Below, piece by piece: positions 21,341-32,328 of a stretch of 64,000 nt of DNA. Source of the DNA: Euphorbia lathyris (Eukaryota > Streptophyta > Magnoliopsida > Malpighiales > Euphorbiaceae). Position numbers and translations under genes: made by a program. Each line of letters opens with the position of its first letter. Positions within the stretch are counted from its first letter, which is position 1. The notes below the pieces were generated by a model, which saw only the letters and a list, made by a program, of their open reading frames with translations, did no database searches and had not been told where the DNA came from. The stretch spans positions 47,824,501 through 47,888,500 of the forward strand of contig NC_088919.1 of assembly GCF_963576675.1 (NCBI RefSeq), written 5' to 3'.

Positions 21341-22970
21341 CCTTTTAGCTTATAATTTCTTTATACAGTCAAGGGAAAAGAAAAATATTTGTATGTGATG
21401 CAAATATTTCCTCTCCTAAAGGATTTCATTAAAAACACTCTTGATCATACATCATATGTTTTGCTGAAAGATATATAACCTAAGTTTTATCTTCTTTATA
21501 AATGCACGAATGAAATACGTGTTTGATATTAGCTAAGCTTTATATAAACATAGCTCAAGTTTGATATTAGGCTTGCCTCTCACTTTTTACGGCCGACTCC
21601 TCCTATTTGATCTTTCCCTTCTAGTGCTCGCCTAGTTGGTCATTTGCCTCAGTTTTGCCCATTATTTCTTTATGTCTTGGTGTTTCTTCTCTTTTCTACC
21701 TTGGATGCCTTGGTTTTTCCCTTCTATTGAGAAGTTAGGCAAAGATTAAATATATTATTTGCACCTCACTTCATTAATGCATTTTATCGTCTCGCATGTA
21801 TAGAAAAGGTAACCAAGAGACTGATACTCTAACTAACTACGATGTTTCCGCGACAGAAGTTAAATGGTGGAGTTCGACTCTCGATCTTTATTTGTAACTT
21901 AGTTGGTGATGATTTTTGCGGAAAAGAACAATTTCGATTTGAATGTGCTTGTTTGTTGGAGTTTTCCAATAGTGCTAACCCTAGTTGGGATGTTGGAAGA
22001 TCTAAACTTCTTCTTTTACTCAACTTTTACTTGATTTTTTTTTTATTTTTTTGAAAAACAAGATTCAAATGCAATAATGAATTGAAGTCTTGATTTAGCT
22101 TCTTGAACACTTTATGCATGGTGAAAGAATTCAAAAGTTTCATCATAAAGCTAAGGAAGGAGGATGATTAAGCAAAATTAAAGAGATTTAATAAGCTTAT
22201 TTTAAGTACAATGTAATAAAGAAAAGTTAGTTAAATAATAATAATAGGAGTAACTTTTATATATTTTAATAATAATTTTTGAACTTTGGGTGGTCAAGAA
22301 CACAATTACAAGGTTGTTGGAATTGAATAATTTACCAAAATGAAATTAACTTATCCAAAGAGTGATGGGTTCCCACTCCTTTTCCTAAAAAACATCCCAA
22401 CATAGAGTTAAGAGTTTAGTTTTATGCTGCTCTTTTGTGGGACCTTTTTGCTTTGGTTGGCTACTCCTTTTCTTTCTTTATTTTTGACCAATCATTTTTA
22501 GTAGTAAAATTTGTTGGTGGGTTGTTTTTTTTTTAATTTAATTTTTTTTTTCAAAAAAGCTTTCTATCATTCCATCAAAATTTTGAATTGGGTATTGTCA
22601 AAACTTCTTAATGAATTCAAGACTGTTTTTTTTTACCTAATTTTATTTTTAACATAGTAAATGCTATAATTGAAAGTCTAACAGACAAACTGGTTAGATT
22701 TCGGATATCATTAATGGAATTCTCTCTTCAATTATGAATCTCATTGTCTCCTCTCAACCTATTGCGATGTAATTCTCATTAGCAACATATCAAACACGTG
22801 TATACACATGACATTATAAGGATTTCATCTCAACTAGTTCTTTTATCACGCATTTTGCATATATTAGATCAAAATTCTTAAATATGTTGTCGAGTTTAAA
22901 TACATTCAACCTAAAACCTATTCTGAAATTGTAAAATACTTATCTTTAATTTTTAAACCAATTTATATGT
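21341..22970. other. AT-rich stretch without recognisable gene
   Basis: No ORF of credible composition is present. The first 300 bases could still be the long 5' leader of element C. The rest is AT-rich with homopolymer runs. No LTR edge, tRNA or inverted repeat was recognised. Confidence 0.5.
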
Positions 22971-23150
22971 AACAGTCAGAGATCACGTTTTTTTTTAAAA
23001 AAAAAGTTGTGCACAATACACTTATATTAAACAAAGGAAAATTACATTAAAGACTAAGAAAAACCCCTAACCCACCCCACCCCGATGTGATTCGAACCCA
23101 TGACCTCAACGATCATAGATAAACTCTCAACCAACAGTCAGAGATCACGT
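22971..23150 (-). mobile_element. tRNA-derived SINE with 18-bp target duplication
   Basis: The target duplication aacagtcagagatcacgt occurs perfectly at 22971-22988 and 23133-23150. The 144-base insert reads, on the minus strand, an A-box-like GGTTGAGAGT and, about 30 bases on, a B box GGTTCGAATCAC, then a tail ending in a T-rich run. These are internal pol III promoter elements of a tRNA-derived SINE. The 5' end seems slightly short. It does not look like the Au family found at 33.8 kb. Confidence 0.85.
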
Positions 23151-23223
23151 GAAGGTAATATATAAGTTTTTTAAATGAAGTTTGAAATTGGTTTAAATTG
23201 TCAACGTTAACCTTTCAGTTATA

Positions 23224-23450
23224 CTCCATCTGTTCCATAATATTTGTCTTTCTAGATAATTCTTTTTTATGACGTTTTGATTCAATCCATGTACATTAAT
23301 TGACTTTTACTAAATATATCTCTATTTAAGTTGTCTTATTTTTTTGGAAATAAATAAAAATTAATATAAGAGTAATAAAGTCTTTCTGGTTAAAATTAAT
23401 TACACTTCATAATTCTTATGTTTTAAGATAAATATTGTGGAACAGACCGG
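23224..23450. mobile_element. Stowaway-like MITE, degraded
   Basis: The left end ctccatctgttccataatatttgtc is mirrored on the right by gataaatattgtggaacaga. These are the familiar Stowaway (Tc1/mariner) terminal repeats. The left end follows a TA dinucleotide. Noncoding. Confidence 0.7.
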
Positions 23451-23763
23451 GTTCTAGAAAGTAAATTGTTTGTTTAATAACAATATAGTTAGTTGGACCA
23501 CATTTAAGCAACCGTAATACTCAATTTCAAAATTAATTTCACATGAATAAAAAGTGGGAAAAATGAAAGAATGAAATAATGAAAAAGAAGAGAAGAGAAT
23601 GAAGGCAGTGAAATATGGAGGTTCGTGAGTAGGTTTCCGGGGTTGATGAAATAGGTTTGAAGTTGTCCCTCTTTTTATGTTACATCCTCATCAATTTGTC
23701 TACCAACCCTACCTTTCTCTATTTCTCTCTCTCTCTCTCTAACCCTACTTATATAATTTAGAC
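23451..23763. other. AT-rich interval with CT-rich run
   Basis: No gene. On the minus strand a TATATAAG-like sequence at about 23750 followed by a GA repeat (23724-23745) resembles a promoter and leader, but no coding frame follows. It may be a relic. Confidence 0.3.
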
Positions 23764-24299
23764 CTATGAAGCAACGATACTTCCCGGAGGTCACCGTACG
23801 CGTATCCGATACTCCGGGTGTAGGGATTCGGCGGGATACGTACGGGATTCGCCTGGAAAGTATCCCCTTTTTTCTTTTCTTTTTTAAATGAGGGGACACG
23901 CGGGGACACTTTGGGGACACGTCGGGGATACTTCGGGGATACTTTAGGGGTTTTTTAAAAAAAACTTAGAAAGTATAAGGTTTTTTTAAAAAAAAAAACT
24001 CAGTAAATAGAAGGATTAAAATGAAATAATCCAAGATTACTGGTATATACAGGGTTATCGCGATTGAATTGAACCCTAAACTAAATTGAAAATCTATCAT
24101 GTCGATTGAACCTTAATCGTATCGAGTTCTTCTGTTCAGTCGACCCCTCTCACTCATCTGGTCGATCCCATATATATTATTAATTATATATAAAATTTGC
24201 CGTATCCCCACCGTACCCGTATCTCATATTTTTTAGAAATGCCATTTGCCGTACTCGTACGCCTACCCGCACCCGTATCGGTGCTTCATAGATTTAGAT
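23756..24299. mobile_element. hAT-like MITE, 528 bp
   Basis: Terminal repeats CTATGAAGCA(A/C)CGATAC at 23764 and inverted at 24291. The flanks atttagac (23756-23763) and atttagat (24292-24299) form an 8-bp duplication with one mismatch. The inner sequence has several near-repeats of gggatacttcgggg-type and gtacccgtatc-type motifs. No coding. Confidence 0.7.
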
Positions 24300-24311
24300 C
24301 CATTTAAATAT

Positions 24312-24600
24312 AGGGAAAATTACTCAGAAATTCATATTTTAAAAACTATTTACAACTATGACTTGAATCAAACTAATAAAAATCAGTACTTTTAATCTAT
24401 TTTAAAGATTAGAATTTATAAATTAGAAGTCTAGAATATATTTTCTAGGGTTTATAATTTATGAATTAGAGTCTAGATTTTTTAAATTATAGTGTAAAAT
24501 CATAATATATAGAAAATAATGACATATTAAAAATTAAATTGGATGATATGACTTAGTTGTAATTTTGTACTTAATTATGATATTCACGTATTTGACCCTT
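24312..24600 (+). repeat. Repeat family R1, copy 1
   Basis: An AT-rich sequence including agaagtctagaatatatttt, found again inverted at 32969-33178 and 36476-36875. No coding, and terminal repeats are unclear. Confidence 0.65.
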
Positions 24601-24635
24601 AAATATATGCTATCAAATTAAACAATTCCAGCATG

Positions 24636-25682
24636 TTTTTTCAAGGCAAAAAGCATCCTGAGGCCCCTGATCTTTCATTGTTTGGTGCATTAAGCCCTCG
24701 ATCTTTTATTTAGACACATTGAGCCCCTGATCTTTCACTATTTGGTGCATTAAGCTCCTGATCTTTCATTTAGACACATTGAGCTCTTGATCTTTCATAT
24801 ATGGGTGTATTAGGTCCTTCCATAAATCAATTAATATATAGGTTTATTAAGGGCATGTTTGGTGTGAATAAAAGGGTAAATAATTTATTAGTCCCCTGGT
24901 TTTTACCTAACACACTGTTTAGTCCTCCTATTTTGAAAAACACATTTTAAGGTCTCTATCTTTTGCCAATATTAACCTTTTGGTCCTTTTGTCTAATTTT
25001 TTTAGACTCATAACCGTTATATTTTAGCATAAATAGACATATATAAAATAAAAGAGTAACATGGTCAACTTGTATTGTACTATGGTTGTCCTAAAAGCTA
25101 AGATGTGTTAGGTTAAAAAAAAAAAAAAAATAGATAAAAGGACCACAGGGTTAATATTGGTAAAAGATAGGGATCTTAAAATGTGTTTTTCAAAATAAGG
25201 GGACTAAACAGTGCGTTAGATAAAAACTAGGGGACTAATAAATTATTTACCCTTGATAAAATTACCCTTCTTATTTCCACAAAATGTGCTTCAATTTTAA
25301 CATTATTTTTATTTTTAGAACATAATTATCGAAAAAGAAGGTTTTATTGTGTTCAATAAATTTTTTATTTTTTATTTAAATTATTTTTATTAATTTGTAT
25401 AATATATTTTTTATTTTAGAATTTGTTATTTTTAGAACATCATTTGTTGTCACACCAAACATGCCCTTAATAAACCTATATATTAATTGATTTATGGAAG
25501 GACCTAATACACCCATATATGAAAGATCAAGGGCTCAATGTGTCTAAATGAAAGATCGAGGGCTTAATGCACCAAATGGTGAAAGATCAGGGGCTCAATG
25601 TGTCTAAATAAAAGATCGAGGGCTTAATGCACCAAACAATGAAAGATCAGGGGCCTCAGGATGCTTTTTACCTTTTTTTCAA
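24636..25682. mobile_element. Foldback element with nested inner MITE
   Basis: The outer arms (about 24645-24860 and 25460-25673) are inverted copies carrying repeated phrases such as cctgatctttcat and gtgcattaagc. They are flanked by ttttttcaa at 24636-24644 and 25674-25682, a 9-bp duplication of Mutator size. Inside, a second inverted-repeat element lies at 24874-25252 with ends GGGTAAATAATTTATTAGTC. Neither codes for protein. Confidence 0.8.
24874..25252. mobile_element. Inner TIR element nested in the 24.6-25.7 kb foldback
   Basis: The two ends are inverted copies over about 55 bases (gtaaataatttattagtccc; the reverse ends at 25252). It interrupts the centre of the outer foldback. The target duplication is not clear. 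Noncoding. Confidence 0.7.
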
Positions 25683-25994
25683 AAATACACTTAACATGCA
25701 TATAACAAACAACATAGAAGGTAATGTGAACACTTTCAAGAATCAATTCAAACTTCATCTCCAAATCACTTTTAAGAATCAATTCAAACTTTATCTCCAA
25801 ATCATTTTCAAGAATTAACATATTATACGTTTTGAACCAAGTTCCATGGATACTTGAATTTTACACCATTATATCTCTTTTCTCTTGGCCAGTTGACTCT
25901 GTAGAAATGAAAACAGATTGAATTTCATATAATAATATTTGTATTTCAGATAATATATTTGCATTTAGACAAAACAGAACAGCTTCACATATCA

Positions 25995-26534
25995 CCTTAA
26001 AGCAGTGGAGAATACAAGAATTTTTCGGTTGTGGGGGGGGGGGGGGGGACGATTTTACAAGTGTGTAAATTTTTTTTTTTTGATAAATCGAACTTGTTCA
26101 AATTTTTTTCCGTATATATACGTGTTATAATCTGGGTGGTCAAGAACCAATTTTTAAATATCAATATAAAACTTCTCAAATTAAGCTATATTATGTTTAA
26201 GATTCTTAACATGTAAAAAAAATGTGTCTAATAGAAAAAATCAAATTTAGAAGAGCCTAATAGGCCAAAAAAAATTAGAAATTTAGATTTAAGAATGGTC
26301 TAACATGACAAAATAAATTAAAGTTTTGGATTTAGAGAGGACCTGGTGGGCAAATAAAATAGAATTTTAAAAAAATATAATTTTGGAGTCTATTAGAGCC
26401 GGAGACAATTTTGGATACTAATTGAGCACTCAATCTAAATTTTGTGGAGACAGAAAGCCGAAACTACTCGTGATCATGGTTGTTCCGACGACCGGAGGAG
26501 TCCAGGCCCCCCTATATTTGTCCCTGTCTTAAAG
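25995..26534. mobile_element. hAT-like element with G16 run
   Basis: The ends CAGTGGAGAA (26003) and inverted CAGGGACAAA (26526) resemble hAT CAGNG termini. The flanks ccttaaag and tcttaaag (25995-26002, 26527-26534) match at 7 of 8 bases. It carries a 16-base G run at 26033-26048 and, near the other end, aggcccccct. No transposase remains. Confidence 0.6.
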
Positions 26535-27598
26535 GCATCACATTTAACTAATTGTCAAGTAAAACTATTTAGCATTTACCTATAATTGTGAACTAGTACC
26601 TAAAGTGCAATTCGCTAAATTATAAATTGCGACGTATTGCAGATGAACGTTGAAGCAATAAATGAGAAGTTCTAAACCAAAAAGTCACACAAATACAATT
26701 CAAATGTGTTAAAAAAATCATCATTATACCCATTAACATTAACCATAACCAAACATAACACATTCAATCCATACTAAATCACTACAAAGTCAAACAGAAA
26801 TAAAAAGCTGATGGGTTTGTGCGAATAAGGGCAATTTTTTGAAAAAAAATATATATTAAAAGAGTCTAATTTAATAACATAGGTCTAAATAAATCTAAAA
26901 ATATAAATAAACAATCAGTTTTGTAAATTTCCCTTTACTTAATTAGGAGTTGATTTTTTTTAATTTGACTACTCAAATTTTCAAACAAATAGTCATAAAG
27001 TTACTAAGTCTATAATTACCAAAAAATATTAATTGTAAATATCAAATTCTATTATTAATAGTGTATTACTCATTTCAAATGCTAATCAAATTAGTCACAC
27101 ACTATTAATCATAGTTTGATATTTATAATTAATTTTCTCCTTAATTAGGGAGTACAATGCCATGATAACAACAAAAATAAAATAACTTAGCCTCAAGATA
27201 TATTTTTTAATTACTTCATCCTTTCAATTTCCATAAAAAAAATTGAAAAAGGAGAGAAAAGAAACATATGTAATCATTAAAAAGAAAAAAAGAGGAAGTA
27301 TAAGAAAAAAAGAAACACTATATTTAACCAATATATTTATAATATAAATAGTCAGTAAAGACAAAGGAAGTATTATATCCATCCAGTAATCTACAATTAA
27401 TTTATGTTTAATTAATATTAATTAATTAAATTATATAACATGCCCAACTTTTTAGAAGCTAAATAATAATATAATATTACATCTCTTTGGCTTCAAGTCA
27501 AAGGTTATTTACTTTAAAACTTCATTAGCTAATATCATTGAGCCTATACATGTTTTTACTTTTCCAATAACTTAGGCTCATAATACCAATTCATTATT
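26535..27598. other. AT-rich interval with a small foldback
   Basis: No gene. An inverted repeat spans roughly 26940-27155 (ttaattaggag mirrored as ctccttaatta). It contains a clearer inner pair at about 27030-27060 and 27100-27135 (aatatcaaa/tttgatatt). It may be an old MITE. Confidence 0.4.
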
Positions 27599-27659
27599 TT
27601 TATTTTAAGGTAAATTATAAAATTGGCCTAATGGCTAATCGATAGGTTTGTTTACATAT

Positions 27660-27893
27660 TTAGGGTCCATTTGTTTTACCAGTGGTTTACTATTTCTGTT
27701 TGCTGTTTATTGTTATGGTTTGCTGTTTGAAAATGTTATTTTTCCAAAAAATATGAATTCTCTGTTTTTATAAAAATACACTTTTCAGCTACAAAAGGCA
27801 AGTAGAAGAGATCTAATCAAACACGTAAAATTCTAATTTTCAAAGTGAAAAGACAAATAGAAGGTCAAAAAGTAGCAACCAAATACCCCCTTA
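27660..27893. mobile_element. Tourist-like MITE (228 bp) with TTA duplication
   Basis: Ends GGGTCCATTTGTTTTACC and inverted ...CAAATACCCCC, flanked by TTA at 27660-27662 and 27891-27893. This is the 3-bp target signature of PIF/Harbinger elements. It splits the left terminal repeat of the outer element. Noncoding. Confidence 0.75.
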
Positions 27894-27957
27894 GACTCAT
27901 TACAACACCTTTTATTAAACTAGACATTTTCAAAATTACTTTTTTTTTGAAGTACTC

Positions 27958-27959
<2 letters not shown>

Positions 27960-27998
<39 letters not shown>

Positions 27999-29934
27999 GA
28001 GAGGGCTCTTGTGAGAACCCTTTCCTAGGTGAGAACTCACCTTAAACTACGTAGTTTTGGGTAGAAAAATAAAATAAAAAACGTTGCTGCTTGGGGGAGT
28101 CAAACCTGGAACTCCATGTTTACACTCCACACAACTTACCACTGAGCCAATTACTTTCCTTATAATTTATGTCGCGCGCTGATTAATATACCATTGCCCT
28201 TTTAGCTTCTATTGTTTAATTTTGATGCATGCACTTATTAATATCGATTAAATATGAATAATAATAAATTATTAATAGAAAAAAAAAGAAATGTGCATAA
28301 TAATGAATTATTAATAGAAAAAAAATCTAAGAACATGCACTAATTTCTTATTTATTTAATTCATCTAGCTTCTATTGTTTAATATTTGACGCATGCACTT
28401 ATTAATATCGATTAAATGTGCATTATAATGAATTATTAATAGAAAAAAAAGAAACGTGCATAATAATGAATTATTAATAGAAAAAAATCCAAGAACATGC
28501 TCTAATTTCTTATTTATTTAATTCCTCCATATTTTTTGTAATTTATGTTTTAAAATGTTAAGGACGATGTTCTAAATATTGTTACATGTGTTCTTAACTT
28601 TATAATTTGTGTTCTAAAAATTAAGTATAATGTTTAAAAAAACAGTAAATATATGGACCATTTTTGCATTTGTTCTATAATATAATTTATAACTCATATT
28701 CTAAATAACATAACGTATGTTCTAAAAAAACACAACGTATGTTCTAAAGTTTATAGTTTGTGCTCCAAAAATTAAGTATAATGTTCTAAAAAAATCAGTA
28801 GATATCTGGATTGTTTTTTCATTTGTTCCAAAAATATAATTTATAACTCATGTTCGAAAAAACATAACACATGTTCTAAAATACATAACGTATGTTCTAA
28901 AAAACATAACGTATGTTCTAAAGTTTGTAGTTTGTGTTCCAAAAATTAAGTATAATGTTCTAAAAAAATCAGTAGATATTTGGATCGTTTATTCATTTGT
29001 TCCAAAAATATAATTTATAACTCATGTTCGAAAAAACATAACACATGTTCTAAAAAACATAACATATGTTCTAAAAAATATGTCGTACGTTCTAAACTTC
29101 ATAGTTCGTGTTTTAAAAGTTAAAATATATGTTGTTTCAAAAAAAAAGTTAAATTATATGTTATAACGCATGTTTAAAAAAATATATTTTCTTATATAAC
29201 ATAAATTACAAAATATAAAGGAATTAAATAAATAAGAAATTGGAGCATGTTCTTGAATTTTTTTCTATTAATAATTCATTATTATGCACATTTCTTTTTT
29301 TATAATGTTCTAAAAAAATCAGTAGATATCTGGATCGTTTTTTCATTTGTTCTATAATATAATTTATAATTCATGTTCGAAAAAACATAACACGTGTTCT
29401 AAAAAACATAACGTATGTTCTAAAAAATATGTCGTACGTTCTAAACTTCATAGTTCGTGTTTTAAAAGTTAAAATATACGTTATTATAACGTATGTTTTA
29501 AAAAATATATTTTCTTATATAACATAAATTACAAAAATATAAATTAATTAAATAAATAAGAAATTAGAGCATATTCTTGGATTTTTTTTCTATTAATAAT
29601 TCATTATTATGCACATTTCTTTTTTTTTCTATTAATAATTTATTATTATGCATATTTAATCGATATTAATAAGTGCATGCGTCAAATAATAAACAATGGA
29701 AGCATCGTACCAAAAAAAAAACAATGGAAGCTAAAAGAACCGTGGTATATTAAGCAGCGCGCGATATTATAAACAAAAAAAGCAATTGGCTTAGTGGTAA
29801 GTAATATGGAGTGTAGATGAAGAGGCCTAGGTTTGAATCCCCTAGGTAGCAGTTTATTTTATTTTATTTTCCTACTCAAAACTACGTAGTTTTGGGTGGT
29901 TCTCACCTAGGGAAGGGTTCTCACTTGATCCCTC

Positions 29935-30030
<96 letters not shown>
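27960..30030. mobile_element. Large foldback element (1.94 kb) in a TA microsatellite with tRNA-like arms
   Basis: TA repeats (27960-27995, 29939-30030) flank an element whose ends, gaggagagggctcttgtgag at 27996 and inverse to 29938, share ctaggtgagaac and aaactacgtagtttt. Each arm carries a tRNA-like segment: ttggcttagtggtaagt (A-box-like) then ggtttgaatccc (B-box-like) at 29790-29843, and the mirror copy at about 28085-28155. Further in, both arms have repeated attattaatagaaaaaa-type blocks. The centre has tandem subrepeats. No protein is encoded. Confidence 0.75.
28560..29480. repeat. Tandem subrepeats in the core of the 27.9-29.9 kb foldback
   Basis: Blocks with aacataacgtatgttctaaa, agtttgtagtttgtgttcc and aaatcagtagatatctgga recur about three to four times at intervals of roughly 180-400 bases, with some base changes. 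AT-rich and noncoding. Confidence 0.75.
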
Positions 30031-30031
<1 letters not shown>

Positions 30032-30033
<2 letters not shown>

Positions 30034-30477
30034 CACTTAATATTTTTTTTGTAAGGAACATAATTTGTACAAAGACAAATGCGAAGCAATTTGATGCGAA
30101 TTTTCTCCGCATTTGCTTCTGCGAAAGGTTTCTCTTAACTGTGAAAATATCTTGCTGCACAAATAAAAGGATTTTTAACACATTCAATCACGCAAATATA
30201 TCCCCAAAACTTATTTCCAATGCATAAACATACTACTAAACATAACTTTAACCCTAATAATGCCTTAAATCACTAGAAAAACTAAACCCTAAACTCTAAA
30301 CTAGTAAATCTTAAATCGCGTCAAAACCCTAAACTAAAGCATAAACATGCGAGGAGATTAAAACTTACATTTTTTTCGACATTTACCATTGAGTCGCAGC
30401 AAAAAAAAATGCACGAAATCGCTCTGCAGTTGTCTTCGCACAGATTATATTCCACACAAAAATGTTAAGTGATAATA
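30032..30477. mobile_element. TIR element inside the nested stack
   Basis: The left end tatcacttaatattttt (30032) is mirrored by aaaaatgttaagtgata (to about 30477). The inner arms also pair (gcgaagcaatttgatgcgaa against the inverse of tgcacgaaatcgctctgc). It directly follows the TA repeat that bounds the large foldback. Noncoding. Confidence 0.6.
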
Positions 30478-30535
30478 TATATTCTAAGGTATTTCAAAAA
30501 AGTTAAATTTGAAAGTTTGTAGCTCGGTAAAAGAT

Positions 30536-30966
30536 GTTGGCCCTGTTTGGTCAAGAGCGTTTTGGGATAAAAAAAAAGGGGTTTTGACCAATTTTAGAGG
30601 TTTGACCACTGAAACCGCTGATTGGAGTGTTTGGTGGAGAGAGGTTTGGGAGAGAGTTTTGGGATGAAAACGCTAATTTAGAAAAAGCTCTTAAAAGGAG
30701 CGTTTTCAATTAGCGTTTTGGAATATTAAAATTAATGGACTTCTTTAACCCTAATAGATAGACTCTCTCTCTTCCTGCGCCAAAATTAATGCCCTTGTTC
30801 GTCTTTTTGCACAAACCGCTATTATCAATCAGCTAATTTTTACCAAACAAATCTACACAAACAGCTAATCAAATCAGCTAGTCAAATCAGCTAATGTAAT
30901 CAGCTAACAGCTAACAGCTAATGTAATCAGCTAACAGCTAACAGCTAATTCCCAAACAGGGCCGTT
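30536..30966 (+). mobile_element. GGCCCTGTTTGG MITE, copy 1 (425 bp)
   Basis: Ends GGCCCTGTTTGG at 30539 and inverse ccaaacagggcc-type to 30963, flanked by GTT on both sides. The right part has serial cagctaacagctaatgtaat repeats. A second copy in the same orientation lies at 42926-43313. Confidence 0.8.
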
Positions 30967-31545
30967 GTAACGGGTCTAAATATGTAAACGGGACTCCTAA
31001 TTAAACCAATTTTATAATTTATCCTTTATTTTATTATTTATGTTAGCTATTTATTATAGCATATGATTCTTATAACAAATGCACTTTAATTTAGGCATAA
31101 TTTGCTCTTCTTTTTTTTTTTTGAAATATGCATAATTTGCTCTTATACTTTTAATTTTCGTATAATCTAACCCATGACTAATAAACCAGTCAACACCTTT
31201 TCCAATTTTCATTAATTTTTTTTATGAATATTTTCATTAGATACGAACAAGTACAATAAAAAAACCAGAAAAGTAAAAAACCTTACAAAATTTTCGTTAA
31301 TTATTTTAACAAAAACTATTAAAATTAGATATGATATGAATGATCACGTTTCAAATAGAAAAAACGAGAGACATGTGTGACATATTTGTTAGTAAAAGTT
31401 ACTTATAAAAAAATTACCAAGTATATATGAGCTAACTAAGATCAAATAAATTTACTAAAAGATACAAGTATATTCATTCTTTTTTTCATAATAAAATTAC
31501 TAAAAATTTACTACCTTATATTACACAGCAGAGAAAATGAAATCA

Positions 31546-31874
31546 TAAATTATAGGTTTAAAGTGTTATTTACTATCTGACGTATTTAAAATTTTATCAT
31601 TTGGTTCCTAATATATTATTCGGCCATATTTGGCCCATGAACTATAACAATTGGTGAAAATTCATCCAATTTGGATGAAGACTTGACAAACCCGTTATCC
31701 TTTGATATATGGTGATATTTTGACACGTCACACATATTAAAGTATAGTCATTACATAGATTTTCTTATGTGAAAATAATTAATTAGATTTAAAAAAAGAA
31801 AAAAATAATAAAAACAAATCTCTAAACTAAAATTTATCAAATCTAAGTATTAAATACATTCACGTATCAATAAG

Positions 31875-31923
<49 letters not shown>

Positions 31924-32059
31924 CGTCTCCATCCAAATTGAATAAAATTTCACTAATTCGGATAGATCATGAACCAAATGTCATCAAATAATAGGCCGTG
32001 ATAAAATGATAAAACTTTGGATAGTTGAAGACCAACTAGTAGTTTCAGCCTAAATTATA
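31546..32059. mobile_element. Mutator-size MITE, 496 bp
   Basis: Inverted ends (31555 and 32050) flanked by the perfect 9-bp duplication taaattata at 31546-31554 and 32051-32059. The arms share tcatttggttcctaa-type and caatttggatgaag-type phrases. A TA repeat lies at about 31879-31920. A shortened relative is at 53045-53360. Confidence 0.8.
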
Positions 32060-32175
32060 AATGGGTTCCAACAGGTTCTAGGTTTTGGGCTCATTAACTT
32101 AGTATTTTAGGCCCAATTTTGTTATCTAAGCCCACACTAAAAGTAAATAGTTTTATCTTTGGGTCAATTACACGA

Positions 32176-32328
32176 AGGTGTCCGCTATGGTTACTTGTTT
32201 TTTACAAAGTAACGTTACTTGGTGCTCATTTTCACCATTGGATTAATTTTATACTCCATCATCCAATGGTGAAAACCACACCAAGTAACGGTACTTTGTA
32301 AAAAACAAAGTAACCATAGCGGGCACCT
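32176..32328. mobile_element. Near-perfect 153-bp hairpin MITE
   Basis: Ends aggtgtccgctatggttact and its near-perfect inverse. The arms pair over about 68 bases with few mismatches around a loop of about 17 bases (taattttatactccatc). Such a transcript would fold into a long hairpin. No clear duplication is seen at the edges. Confidence 0.8.

Larger units (their letters stand above)
27599..31033. mobile_element. Outer Mutator-size TIR element hosting several insertions
   Basis: The ends GGTAAATTATAAAATTGG (27609) and its inverse (to 31024) continue as inverted repeats over about 75 bases, ending in gtttacatatttaga and the paired tctaaatatgtaaac. The flanks tttatttta at 27599-27607 and 31025-31033 are a 9-bp duplication. 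Between the ends are a Tourist MITE, a large foldback in TA repeats, another TIR element and a 425-bp MITE. The original element may have been only a few hundred bases long. Confidence 0.75.

Noticed and set aside
25624..25821. ORFs on both strands with repeated Lys-Phe-Glu-Leu or Asn-Gln-Phe-Lys phrases
   Set aside because: Short local duplication (caagaatcaattcaaactt) in AT-rich DNA. No family resemblance.
29892..30227. ORFs with long Tyr-Ile repeats (also at 38138-38362)
   Set aside because: Translations of TA microsatellites.
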